DNA of 64,000 bases. It comes from Ceratothoa steindachneri. Taxonomy: Eukaryota; Arthropoda; Malacostraca; Isopoda; Cymothoidae. Numbering within the stretch: position 1 is the first letter of the stretch; each line of letters opens with the position of its first letter. The notes under the pieces are model-generated. The model made no database searches. It had not been told where the DNA came from and saw only the letters and a list, made by a program, of their open reading frames with translations. The translations under genes were made by a program, and so were the position numbers. Positions 23,483-34,708 of the stretch are shown piece by piece. The stretch covers positions 209,458,247 to 209,522,246 of the forward strand of contig OZ018319.1 of the NCBI GenBank assembly GCA_963969495.1. Direction: 5' to 3'.

Positions 23483-23785
23483 TCAGTAGATGCATAAAAC
23501 TTTGTGAGTGAGATTTGTACTTGGAACTAATTCCTTGTACATAATATAGCTGTTTGCTGCAGAAACATCAACAAAGTAATTAAAAATTCTAAACCACCAT
23601 CTTTTTGATTTTCTGTCTATTTCATAGGTGCTCTTTATCATATCTGAGAGATCCACATTGCCCATATTCTTGTTATATGCTACACAAGATACTGGACAAG
23701 TACAATTCTCTTTTGATCCATCCTTTTGTTTCATTTGTATTATTTCAGTTTGTGAAGTTGAAGTGAATCCATCCTCCTCAGTCAT
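23483..23785 (-). pseudogene. piggyBac transposase, C-terminal part of the core
   Basis: Frame 23785-23483 contains CPVSCVAYNKNMGNVDLSDM then IDRKSKRWWFRIFNYFVDVS. YNxxMGGVD..D and the K.RKWWxxxFxxxxD block are the conserved C-terminal part of the piggyBac catalytic domain; the Asp in VDLSDM is the position of the third to fourth conserved acidic residue in the family. The frame ends in a stop just before the cysteine-rich part. Confidence 0.85.
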
Positions 23786-23877
23786 TGAAGATTTTTCTTC
23801 TATTATAATAATGATGAATAACTTATGAATGAAAATTTGCGTACACTATGAATGGAAAAAGGTATATGCTTCATATT

Positions 23878-23882
<5 letters not shown>

Positions 23883-23968
<86 letters not shown>
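23883..23968. repeat. (AT)n microsatellite inside the piggyBac element
   Basis: About 86 bp uninterrupted. Confidence 0.97.
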
Positions 23969-23971
<3 letters not shown>

Positions 23972-24010
23972 TGCGTATAATTAGTAAGTGTGTAAGTTAA
24001 TTATTTTTTT

Positions 24011-24109
24011 ATTTGCTAAGTATAATGACTAAGATTGTTGAACTAACATTTTGTAGAGATAGGAGGTGCATATGGTGTGGTGAATTATTTGAAGCCCCAC
24101 CTTGCAGGA
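24011..24109. repeat. 99-bp direct repeat in the piggyBac element, copy 2
   Basis: Same segment as 23013-23111. It sits immediately beside the N-terminal coding remnant, where catalytic-domain sequence would be expected. Confidence 0.95.
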
Positions 24110-24375
24110 GCTACCTGCCGCTAAGGGACAAGCCCTTCAGGTATAGTATGTACATCCTGTTTCCAAATACAGTATTTTCTTAAGAAAAAAAAATTATTTA
24201 CCGATGCTAAAATCATCTTTATCATTTGTCGGTTCTTGGAAAACTTTTGCTGAAGTTTGAAGATTATCTTCATCTCAGTCACTGTTGCAGAGACTAAAGG
24301 TTTCATTTTCTGGTAAATCATCGAAAAGATACTCTTCTAAATCTCCATCATGTAAGTTTGTGCTTCTCCGTTATC
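24110..24375 (-). pseudogene. piggyBac transposase, acidic N-terminal part
   Basis: A minus-strand frame across 24370-24190 reads DGDLEEYLFDDLPENET, an acidic segment, with a stop after NSD and then DEDNLQTSAKVFQEP. piggyBac transposases start with such a low-complexity acidic region. It is separated from the C-terminal part by a 99-bp duplicated segment and a (TA)n tract where the catalytic domain should be. Confidence 0.5.
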
Positions 24376-25020
24376 TGGACATGTTTGCGGATGGCAGGCT
24401 ACTGCAATGAAGGTATTATATTAGACCCCAGCAAAAGAAGGAAACTGGATCACATGTAATAATTAGCCTATCTAGTATGTAATAGCTATTTTTGTTTGTT
24501 TTTATTACTTCCATAAATGAAAAATAGAACGTAAATGTAATAAATACTAAAATATTTCCATAAATCTAAAGAACGTAACCAAAATAATAACCTTTTTCTG
24601 ATTTATATCATGTACCAAATATTTACTAATTGGCAACTTGTCCTGTAAAGTGATGCCTTACTGCATCAGATAAAAAATTAAGTTTATTTACTAAGTATGG
24701 TAAGTAAATATAATTTTATAGTATATATACGTAATATAGGCTTTTATTCACATAATATGTAAAAACACTTAGGCCTCACTGATAAATAAAGTCAAACAAA
24801 AGAAAAATTACTCACCTCTTTTTACGTGTCATTCACGACTGAAAGTAACACTGGCATCAGAGAGAAAATGTGATTTTGAAATAAATAAGGAATCATAAGT
24901 TCGCCACAAAGCAAACGATTTTACAAACACAGGTGATGCATGCTTACTCGGTCTAGGCAGTAAACTACACAATTTCTTTTAGGTGATGCACATTTGTACG
25001 ACCTTACGTCAAAGGGTTAA

Positions 25021-27185
25021 AGGGTCGTTAGATTTTTTTTCAGAAATATTAGAAATACATTTTTTTGGCAATTTAGGCATTTTAAAAACGATTTTTTGCT
25101 CCTTCCTCCATCACCTTGGTTGAAAACAACTGATCTTGGCTGTATTTTAAATGGCAACGGTACAAATAAGGCAGATTTCTAAAAAACTATTGAACACAGC
25201 AATGTTTCCCCTTGTATAGAAAGCGATAGAAGGAGACTTTGATGATATTATCTGTAGTAAGAGTTGATGTACAAGGTTTGAGAGCGTGCCTCCTAAGGGA
25301 TGAACTTAGAACAAACTTATGGTCTGATTGATAGGGAATGAACACTGAACTCACGAGATACTACAATGAATGGTTTATATCAGGGGAAAATGTTTCGGTA
25401 GGTTTGCGCATAATAGGAACTAGAAGGGTAAATGGTGAAATATTTTTACAGGTGTAGATGCACAGCAATTACAGTTTGTACAAAAATGATTTATGATTAT
25501 TATTGACTGGAAATCCATTTAATATAATAGGAAGATCACTTAATCTGGTAATAGTGAGTGAAAAGAGATAGTGGGATAAAAATGACAGATTGATTGAAAT
25601 GGTTATTTTTTCCAGAAAAAACAAAGTTGGATGAAAATATGTCTGACGTCCCTAGGGAAGAGCGTTTCGTGGTTATGCCACAAAGTTTTATCATCAGCTG
25701 CCTTCACGTCGGCGGATGGCAGGGGGCAAGAAATATCATTCTTTGAATGTGCTGAGAGAATGTCATTGTAAGTGGCGAAGAATTAGAGAACAGTCAATGA
25801 AGAAGGACAACAGTAGACGCCAGAGAAGAAAATAAATGCTTCGGTCTCGCTGTGAATATGGTCGCAGATCAGATGGTAAAAGATAAAGTCGAGAGACCTC
25901 TATGTTTTTGGGTTGTTGTTTGTCTCTCTCGGAGTGAAGTAGTGGCTTTTGCCTCACTAGTTCAAAGTTCGTAGTCTTAGATCTTCTTTGAGGCGACCCT
26001 ATTGTACTATGCTTTGACCTTGAATAGAGTTGATAAGAAAACTTTGCCTGATGATGCCTTATCTTGGAAGGTAAAAGATATTCTGTCTAATCTCAATAAA
26101 CTCGGTGAAATACGTACATAAGTTCGTAATATAAAAGAAGAAACTAGGAAAGAATGTCTTCAACCCTAGAGGCATGATATCGCGGGGGCCTGATTTTAGG
26201 TAAAAAAACCTGCTGGAGATGATGAAATGCCTGATTTAAAAGCCTTCATCTTATCATGATTATACAACTTTACCATGGGAAGTTAGGAGGCTATAATTTT
26301 GTCTAGCTAAAGATACATTTATTATGTATGGGTCCCTCGAAAAGTAATGTAAAGACTTTCTAAAAATACTCCAATGGGTCTTATTTACCATAAAAAATCG
26401 TATACTTTTCAATGGATTTTAAAGCCCCCTGCCCCGACCCAAAATCTTAACCAAACCTATACAGCTACCTAATTGCATGAAACACGATCCATATAAAATA
26501 AACCTAAAATCATCATACTTGAATATTTTGGTCGGTTAAATTATTTTGTGATGCAGAGGAATCAATATCTGTTTTTCGGTTGGCTTATAATAGGGACATG
26601 ATTATTCCATAAAACATGAATATTTGTAGAGAAAAGTGTTTAAAAAACCCAGAACTGTTAGGTAGCAAGTTTCAATAATATACTTCGCGTTAAAGGGAAA
26701 TTAGAACTGTAACACGATTTCAATTCATTTAGTTTTAAAGTTGGTAATTTACTGAAGCAATGGCCTCAATTATTTACAGTTATCAAAAAAGTATTTTTAT
26801 ATTCAATTCCAGTCTTGGCGAATTTTCGTTTGCTCTTTTTAATTGTTTTTGAAAATTATTTATAGAACTAATGTCTCGATTGAGCTCGATAAAATCTGTT
26901 TATTAGTTTTCTCCTATTGTTAGCATCCTGTTTGCCTCTCAGGGATTGATTTCTCCGGTTAAGATGAAAATTGATATTTTATGCTGAAAATTTTTATTTT
27001 TCCTTGAAAATTTATTCTGCTTATTTGAGTCATGGCAAAAAAAAAAAATAATAGAACTTCATTAAACGACTATGTTGGGCAGATGTAAAAACTATCTACT
27101 AAAAACCACCATTCTTAAAAAAATATGAATAAAATGCTTTGGAAATAAAAACAAATATTAGTATTATATAGACCATGCAAAGAAC
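25021..27185. other. Unannotated AT-rich stretch
   Basis: No gene or repeat with a second copy here. Open frames are short and match nothing I know. Confidence 0.5.
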
Positions 27186-27189
27186 CACA

Positions 27190-28760
27190 CTGGAAACTTT
27201 AGAAATTATACCACCAATAGGGGTCAGTGCAGGTCAAAGCACAGCAAGAAAGAAAGGAAAAAGAATTAAACAGCCCCACGGTTACACAACAAAAAGACAT
27301 TAGCCAATCTTTTAAGCTTATCAAGCGTAGGAACAGTCACAATATCTATGGACAAGTTATTCCACAATCTACAAATGTTCGGTAAAAAGCACTTAAAACT
27401 GAAATGTAGAGTGACGACCAATTTCGAAGGCCATGGAATTTATAGTCTCAGAATACCTAGTAACTCTGGCTAGTTGATAAAATCTAGGCAAAGATTTATT
27501 TAGAACATGATTCACATCATTCACTACTTAAAATAAAATATAAAGAGCTCCAACATCCCTACGATGCCCAATGTCTAAATCCAAATCTGATAGTAAAAAT
27601 TTTACAGAATTAAATGCGCGATCAAGCAATCTCAGAGGAGAGTCTGCAGCAGAACTCCATACAGCAGAGCAATATTCAAAATGAGGTAGAATAAAAGAAA
27701 AGAAAAACTTGCGAAGAACAACATTATCCTCACAAATTTCCTTAGATTTACGAAGAATTCCCAATTCCTGCGAAATATCCAGAGACGTATTTTAGATGTG
27801 TTTCAAAAGTGAGTTTCGAATCTAGAGTTACTCCCAAGAGCTCGAGCTGGTCAGCCTTGTTAATCAAAGCTGCATTTATTAACAAATTAGGATGTTTAGG
27901 TAAGAAGGATCTAGAAAGACTCACAATCATTTCTTTAGACTTACTTTGGTTCAATTTTATACCCTACTGAAGACACCAGAAATGAATTTTATTCAAATCG
28001 TCATTGAGGCTGTCTGCAACACTCAGTCTCATTGCAAGAGATGGAACATGAGCATAGAGAAAGGTGTCATCAGCATATGCTAGAATTCTATTAGTGATAT
28101 TAAACCACATGTCACTAGTATATAATATAAAAAGCAAAGACCTCAAAATGCTACCCTAAGGAACTCCAGAATATACTCTAGAATAAGGACTAAAATAGCC
28201 ATCGATAACAACACGTTGTTGTCTATTAGCGAAAATCTCTGTTAAAATACTTAAAACTTTACCACCAATGCCAACAGACTTTAATTTAAAAATTAAACCA
28301 TTATCGTTGACAGTACCACAGGCAGCACTAAAGTCAAGAAAGACAGCTAGACTCACAATTATTGTCTAAAGCAGACTGCATTTCATGTAACAACAATAAT
28401 AGTGAATCAGTAGTGCCTAGCCGATTTATAAAGCCAAAGTGAGTCACTGGAAGAAACCGTCTCAAATATATGTACAATAGGACATTTGGACAGCAGACTT
28501 TCAAAAGTCTTAGATAAAATCGGTGTGATGTAAATGGGCCTATATTCACTTGGAGATGGAGATGATGATGATCCTTTGGGAATTGAGGTAATGTCTGAAA
28601 GCCAGCATTCAGGAAATGACCCCCAATGAACTAACATACGAAATATAACAGCCAGTTTGGTAGCTAGCCGACTGCTAAATATTTTTAAAATCAATGCAAA
28701 CCAGACCAATAGGATCAGTTCCCCCATACTCGTCCAAGTTAGATAAAAGAAATTTTATTT
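27190..28760 (-). mobile_element. CR1/Jockey-like LINE RT, heavily interrupted
   Basis: Six short minus-strand frames in order give one degenerate RT: SSSPSPSEYRPIYITPILSK (28727-28407), THFGFINRLGTTDSLLLLLH (28549-28334), AVFLDFSAACGTVNDNGLIF (28356-28156), LLFILYTSDMWFNITNRILA then YADDTFLYA (28146-27964), ELLGVTLDSKLTFETHLKYV (27954-27748) and FSFILPHFEYCSAVWSSAAD (27764-27528). The catalytic box YADD survives. The 3' part runs to about 27200 (RTSQFARCFLPNICRLWNNL). At least five frameshifts or stops make it dead. The motif set is that of the CR1/Jockey superfamily. Confidence 0.85.
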
Positions 28761-28812
28761 CAGAGGATCTGAAGGCAAATGTATTAAAACTAGATACCGG
28801 ATGACAGCCTAA

Positions 28813-29424
28813 GAGCAGCAGTGACGAAAAAATAGTTCAAACTCATCTCCAAAGATAACTCATACCAACGAAACAAGAACCATTTCTTCGTTTACAGTTT
28901 TCAGCATGATGGGAACCGTACCATTGCCAGGAGTAATAGAAAAATAGCATGGAAATCACTGATTTCTTCCACTATCCGAAAGTTTTCTGATCATAAGCTG
29001 ATTGATAACCAGTATGCATTTTTCGTTGTCTAAATTGATAGAAAAATGTAACTCCCCAAATCGCAACACCCTCTTGACCATTAAAGCGATTACCAAAAAG
29101 CATTGGCTTAAGAAATTTGAGCAGCAGTGACGAAAAAATAGTTCAAACTCATCTCCAAAGATAACTCATACCAACGAAACAAGAACCATTTCTTCGTTTA
29201 CAGTTTTCAGCATGATGGGAACCGTACCATTGCCAGGAGTAATAGAAAAATAGCATGGAAATCACTGATTTCTTCCACTATCCGAAAGTTTTCTGATCAT
29301 AAGCTGATTGATAACCAGTATGCATTTTTCGTTGTCTAAATTGATAGAAAAATGTAACTCCCCAAATCGCAACACCCTCTTGACCATTAAAGCGATTACC
29401 AAAAAGCATTGGCTTAAGAAATTT
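28813..29424. repeat. Perfect tandem duplication, 306-bp unit
   Basis: Unit 1 is 28813-29118 and unit 2 is 29119-29424. Reading them side by side I find no difference. The unit begins GAGCAGCAGTGACG and ends GGCTTAAGAAATTT. It has no coding capacity and contains no known repeat. Confidence 0.93.
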
Positions 29425-29429
29425 GTTTT

Positions 29430-32110
29430 TGTAGTTGATATTTAGGTGGTTACTATAAAAATGTTGAATTCATTGCATAAACTGAATATTTGATAGTAAA
29501 TTAATTTATGGAGGAGATTTATTGTCCATATGGCACCATAGAAATATTTGAATGGCGTAAACAACTCAAAGCTGTAGACCTTTTATATTACAAACTCTGT
29601 ATCTGTCAAACTGTGTATGATTATTTTCCTTATTTTCGTTAGCGTACATTATATGTAATTTCAAGTTTTGAGATTGGAAATATGCTTCCATTTCTTTTTG
29701 ATTCACCCTGGGGCAAAGAAATTTGAGAAACCATTCAAAGAAAATTAGAAATCACTGGTTTAGAACGGCCAAATAAAAGACTCCATTCCAGACTTCTCGT
29801 CATTTGTTGTTCATGGTACTTGATTTTTATCACGAATTATTTTATAAATCTTCTTGAAATTTTCATTTTTTTACAAGTAATATATATCATTAACGTTTAA
29901 TCTGATATTAATTTCCATATTTTAATATATTATTCTCCCCTTTTTTTGCAATTCTATGCCTTTTTCTCTCTCTGTGAAAATAAAAATGTTTTTTTATCCT
30001 TGTGTCGAGGTCGGTGTGAGGGTTGGAGTGGCGACGACTATTGAATAAAGGTTCTTCTAAAGACCTACCTGTCCATCGTTCCATTCAGAATATTACTTCA
30101 TGGCTCTCATCCTTATGATTGCTTTTCTTGCTCTTTTAAAGCGCTCTTGGAAGCGTCCTTCGCCTAGAATATTTAAGCAGAATTCAATATCCTAAGTGCC
30201 TCCGAAATGGGGAGATGATCGGTAGCCACCACTTTGGCGTCTCGTTCCTGAATTCTGCTCCTGTGCTCACCCAGATCAGACATTAATGAGATTTGGTATA
30301 GTGGCTGGAAAAAAACTACGTAAATAGTCTACTTTCTAAAGCATTGCAACATCTTAGCTGAGCTCAGGGGCATGTGTAAGAGCAAGCGAGTGTAAAGGTA
30401 ACATATCCATCACCCAACATAGCAAAATGACCAGTGTAGAAAAATAGAACCATGTTCTAAATAGGTATTCTCTCCCCGACACTTTTTCCTAGTTATTTAC
30501 ATGAACAATATAACTTGGATACATTTTTCATCCACTTTTTTCATCCCTTAATGCACGAACTTCTTACAATTTTACAATTCATCGTTAGTTTCATCATTTT
30601 TTAAAAATAATATATAAATTATACCTGGTGGCCTGAATTTTAAAACTTCTGGCAGAGAAAAACACACTAGTAATTGTGTAATTGATAAAGAAATGATTGA
30701 AAAAAAATCATGTGTTCTGGCAGATGTGAATGTCATGCACATAATACAAATCAAATGTTAAACCGAGTTAATTCATCATAGGATTCCTTGCACCTTTATA
30801 CTGGGGGACTCTTTGATGTATGACTGCCTAGATTCTATTGCCAACCTCTACTAGAACAATAGTAAAGGTGAAAAAATATACTTTTTAACATTATTATTAT
30901 CAAAGCAGTCCTAACGCTCCACTAGCTGGAAGATCCGTGGCTTTAAAATATTCAATGTTTTTTTTATGATTTGTTGCCATTGGCTGGGTCACGTAACACT
31001 CACGGCTTTCAGAAGTTATGGTCTGCTGGGTGATGCTGAGCTGGTGAGATATGAAGCCGGCACAGTTCCTATCCTTCGTAAACGGTAAATTTCTGAAACT
31101 TAATATGCATTTCAAGTTAATATTGTTTTGACATTTTTACGGAAAATCATCCTTTCCCTTTGACTGATGACCCATGTGTCACTTGCATCAACATTTTCAG
31201 TATTAACGCCAAAAAATGCCACAATTCGAAGGAACTAGGGAAGAGGTAGGTGTCATATGACCACTTAGAAGTCAAAGTCCACAACTCACAGACAAACCAA
31301 AGAATTAAGACAGAGCAACAAAACACTGAGCATTCAGTTCAGACATCATTCCTGTCATCACCTATCCTTTGCAATGTATTATTAAAAATAAGAAATATAA
31401 AGAAGTTCTATTATTAAAAAATATTACAATAAACTTTGATATCAATAAATTTTCTTAGAATTTTTGTCTACATTAACTGGTAATTACATTCTAGCCTACA
31501 CCTACAGCAAGAAAATAATACACTAAACCTAAATGACTAAAGTATTACTTTTGCATAGATAAGTTAATTACGCCACCACTACCTTATCAATCTTTTGGCC
31601 AATTCTCGTTGAAATTCCAACTCGGTACCCACGCGTTTGAAATCCAGTGCCTTTTCCACCAGGCAAGGTCGGACTATTAAGCGCTGTTGATAGAGATCTA
31701 CAAATGAACGCAGCTAATCCTTAAGCAATTTATTCCCTAAACACAATCACCGTCATTAATCCTTGAACTACAATCTTATTTTGCGCAATTTATTCGTTCA
31801 CAACACGCGGGTTTGATTGTGTGTGTATGTATCGACACGCCACTTCCTTCAAACCCACTCTCTTTTATTCCAGCGTCGGATAAACGGAACTGTATCTATT
31901 CAACCAGATTACGTGTTTGGTATATTGCATAATGCAAAAGACCAAATATGTTATACCGGTAAATTTTCCCTAGAATTTGGATATTGGGTTTGTGAGAACG
32001 GAGACTCTCCATCGTTCAACATTTAATATTAAAATTCCGGCAAATGCGTCTGAAACACTCTTAGGAATTAATATTTATAATGCATGCATAGCTGAATATT
32101 CAATACATAA
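29430..32110. other. Unannotated AT-rich stretch
   Basis: No credible gene. Around 31590-31680 the minus strand has a faintly tRNA-like stretch (GCCTGGTGGAAAAGGC), too diverged to call. Confidence 0.5.
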
Positions 32111-32187
32111 TGTTATTTATATATATATATATAGGTTGAGGATAAATTAAAAAATGAGACATGTAAAATTTCTCATTTAAATAAATA

Positions 32188-32224
32188 CAACGTTTCGGGT
32201 ACCTTACCCATCTTCTGGTCTATA
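32188..32224 (-). ncRNA. Degenerate hammerhead-like motif
   Basis: On the minus strand CAGAAGA (core CTGANGA with one substitution) is followed by T, the stem GGGTA / TACCC with the loop AGG, then GAAAC and GTT. It is the same layout, with one extra nucleotide before stem II, as the motif at 16418. A short (AT)n tract lies beside it at 32116-32133. It is probably a remnant of a Penelope-type repeat end and not active. Confidence 0.35.
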
Positions 32225-32576
32225 AAATAGATTTAGAACAAGTTTAAAATTACGAAAATTATAATGTACACAAGGATTAGAAATAAATTATTTAGTTAAT
32301 TGAAATTATGACAAATCGTTTGAAAACTATTGAAACTTTAGATATGGATCAATTATGGGTAGTTAAAATATGGATAAATATAACACTAGTTGATGCAATT
32401 ATTGGTTGACACAGATATTAGTCACTTAATGAAGCAGAAATAGTAATAAATTATTTAATTAATTGAAAATGTGACAAATCATTTGAAAACTATTGACACT
32501 AAATATAGATGCTTTAAATATGGATAAATATAAAATACTAATTGGGGCAATTGATTGGTACACAAAAATATGCCAC

Positions 32577-33519
32577 TGTGAGGGAATCCCCACGGGGAAG
32601 ATCTTTGGCAGAAAGGAACTCCCATGTGCAGCAAAAGGCTCGGCTAGGATTAAAGTGGTAAGCCTATCCCCTCCCCCCCCCTTCCACAAGCGGTAGCCCC
32701 GAATCGAGTCTCCCACGATTCACCTTTATGCGGGCTAAAATAGCTCTGCCAGAAGATTCGAGGCCCTTCCAGAGTAGAGCTGTTTCCCGCTAACCCCCAA
32801 CTCCGGGGAGAGCATCGGATATAAATAACGCTCGACCCCCCGGAAGACACACAGAGTTGAGAAGTCTCGCCAGAACCAAAAAGATTTCCCCATGGTTCCA
32901 AGTCAAGTGCTAGCAACAAAGAAAAGTGACAGGTGGACTATTTTTTGGTATTTGGAATTAGCCCCAACCAGGAGGTAATTCCACTGAAAGATCGCCCTGG
33001 GTGATTTTCCCGACTTATTTCATCAACTCCTGTCGAACCCCTCCTTATATCGGGTAGCCGAAATACTCTCCCCTGGACCGGAAGTTACCCCCTCCCTTGC
33101 TTTTAGAGAACCGTCATCACTCCAACCTCCCGCTCTAAAGTTCGAGCGGTCTCACCTCACGTACCGAAGACATCCGTAAGCCAGCCCCCTCCCCCCCTTC
33201 AGTAACCCAATTGAGTTAATCTCCCCCCCTTTGTTTATTGATGTGATTTTTGCCCGTTAATTCTCTGAGGTAATTTTACCCTTCAATTCTCTTATTATTT
33301 TTTTTTGTGTAAATAAAATTCTATTTTTGTATAAGTCTCTTTAAATAACCTTGAACTTTGCCATTGTCCATAATTTACCTGACCTCGTTGCACTCTCTCG
33401 TTACTCAGCCCGTCTGAACGCGTGAGTTTCCGTCCCTTTTGTCGGTTCGCTTTCAAGTTATTAGTCCTCTTCCATAGATATAATATGGTATTGATATAAT
33501 GTAATGTCATACCACGACA
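32577..33519 (+). mobile_element. Solo LTR (family D), 943 bp
   Basis: Starts TGTGAGGGAATCC and ends CATACCACGACA. Flanking pentamers are GCCAC (32572-32576) and GTCAC (33520-33524), four of five matching. It contains the TATA-like GATATAAATAACG near 32818 and AATAAA at 33312. Its first nine bases match the start of the gypsy LTR at 36.8 kb (TGTGAGGG), and its last bases resemble the TGTCGT terminus of the other LTRs. No coding sequence adjoins it. Confidence 0.75.
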
Positions 33520-33817
33520 GTCACCTTTAGTGGACGGCAAAAGAGGAGAACTGAGGAAAGATTATAGAAGGAACCGATTAAAGATTGGTAGGTTGTGAAC
33601 AATTTTGAGTGATTTATGAAATGAGAAGGGAAAAGCAGTTGAATCAGAATTTAAACTGGGATTTAGTTGTTTTATAAATATAATTCAAGAATGCAGAGGG
33701 AAGTGGAGTTCTTTGCATGTCCTATAATTTAAGAGTTTTTGTGGGAAATTTCTGTTTTACATTAAATTGGATGATCTCGAATGGGAGAAGTTTCTTTTTG
33801 GGTCAAGGTGGATCAGT

Positions 33818-33862
33818 GGATCAGTGCAATTTGAAATTTACCCCCGTTTTTTGGCCACCCTA

Positions 33863-33939
<77 letters not shown>

Positions 33940-34079
33940 ATGTCCCGCAGGAAAAATGAAAAGGTGTTTCAAAATATTTTCGAACTTTACTCAGTTCATT
34001 CTCAAGGATATTCTTGAGAATGAACTGAATAAAATTCGAAAATACTTGGAAACACCTTCTCGTTTTTCCTGCGGGGCAT

Positions 34080-34165
<86 letters not shown>

Positions 34166-34206
34166 GGTGGCCAAAAACGGGGATAAATTTCAAATTGCCC
34201 TGATCC
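33818..34206. repeat. 390-bp imperfect palindrome with (TA)n in both arms
   Basis: The arms meet at about 34010. Outer parts: CAATTTGAAATTTACCCCC with TTTTTTGGCCACCCTAATA (33827-33864) mirrored by ATTAGGGTGGCCAAAAACGG through AAATTTCAAATTG (34162-34197). Next come (TA)n tracts at 33862-33936 and 34083-34162. The inner part runs from GCAATGTCCCGCAGGAAAAA to its mirror image. The very centre is a 16-bp perfect inverted repeat (33991-34006 and 34013-34028) with the loop GATATT. Confidence 0.9.
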
Positions 34207-34651
34207 TTTCTCCACACCACTGCTATTTTTCCTATTGCATTCCTCTCCTTGTGTGCGAAATTAAATTTCATCACAATTCAATGATATTTAGAGGTTGAAC
34301 CACATTTAGTCTTTTCCGTTTGCTAGTTATTTTCAGGTTATGGCAATCAGTGCTCGTTCGAGCCCCGACTGTTGGCTTCTCTGAAAACCTGTTGATTCCC
34401 TGTCATATGCCCCTCTTCCAAGTAAGCGGGACCTGTTCCATCACGTCGTGGAAAGGACCACCGTCTCGGAAGGCCTGACCTTAGCATGTGTCGAGGTCCT
34501 AATCGTATAGGAGAGGGCCAGGATCCACACACAGTAGCTGATGCTTGGGTCAGGAAGCTGCTATCAAACGGAGATAGGACGAGTGAGAGGCCAAAGTTCA
34601 AGGGGCCGCTGCTGCCCTCAAATCCACCTCCACATCGTCGGAGGAGTTATA

Positions 34652-34684
34652 GGCTGAAGATGATACTGAACTTCATCTTCAGCC
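34652..34684. repeat. Perfect 12-bp inverted repeat (hairpin)
   Basis: GGCTGAAGATGA at 34652-34663 and TCATCTTCAGCC at 34673-34684, with a nine-base loop, just upstream of the transposase-like frame. Confidence 0.85.
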
Positions 34685-34708
34685 TGTACATCTGGTCCTC
34701 CCGCGAAA

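Larger units (their letters stand above)
22498..25020 (-). mobile_element. piggyBac-like DNA transposon, bounded by TTAA
   Basis: Both ends are visible. TTAA at 22498-22501 is followed by CCCTTTGATGTCAG. The other TTAA, at 25017-25020, is preceded by the inverted counterpart (read inward CCCTTTGACGTAAG). TTAA duplication and CCC-starting inverted repeats are the hallmark of piggyBac. Sub-terminal GGTGATGCA motifs occur near both ends (22636, 24932, 24982). Inside lie an acidic N-terminal coding remnant, a C-terminal transposase remnant and a cysteine-rich domain, all on the minus strand. The central catalytic domain is missing, so mobility would need a transposase in trans. Confidence 0.85.
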
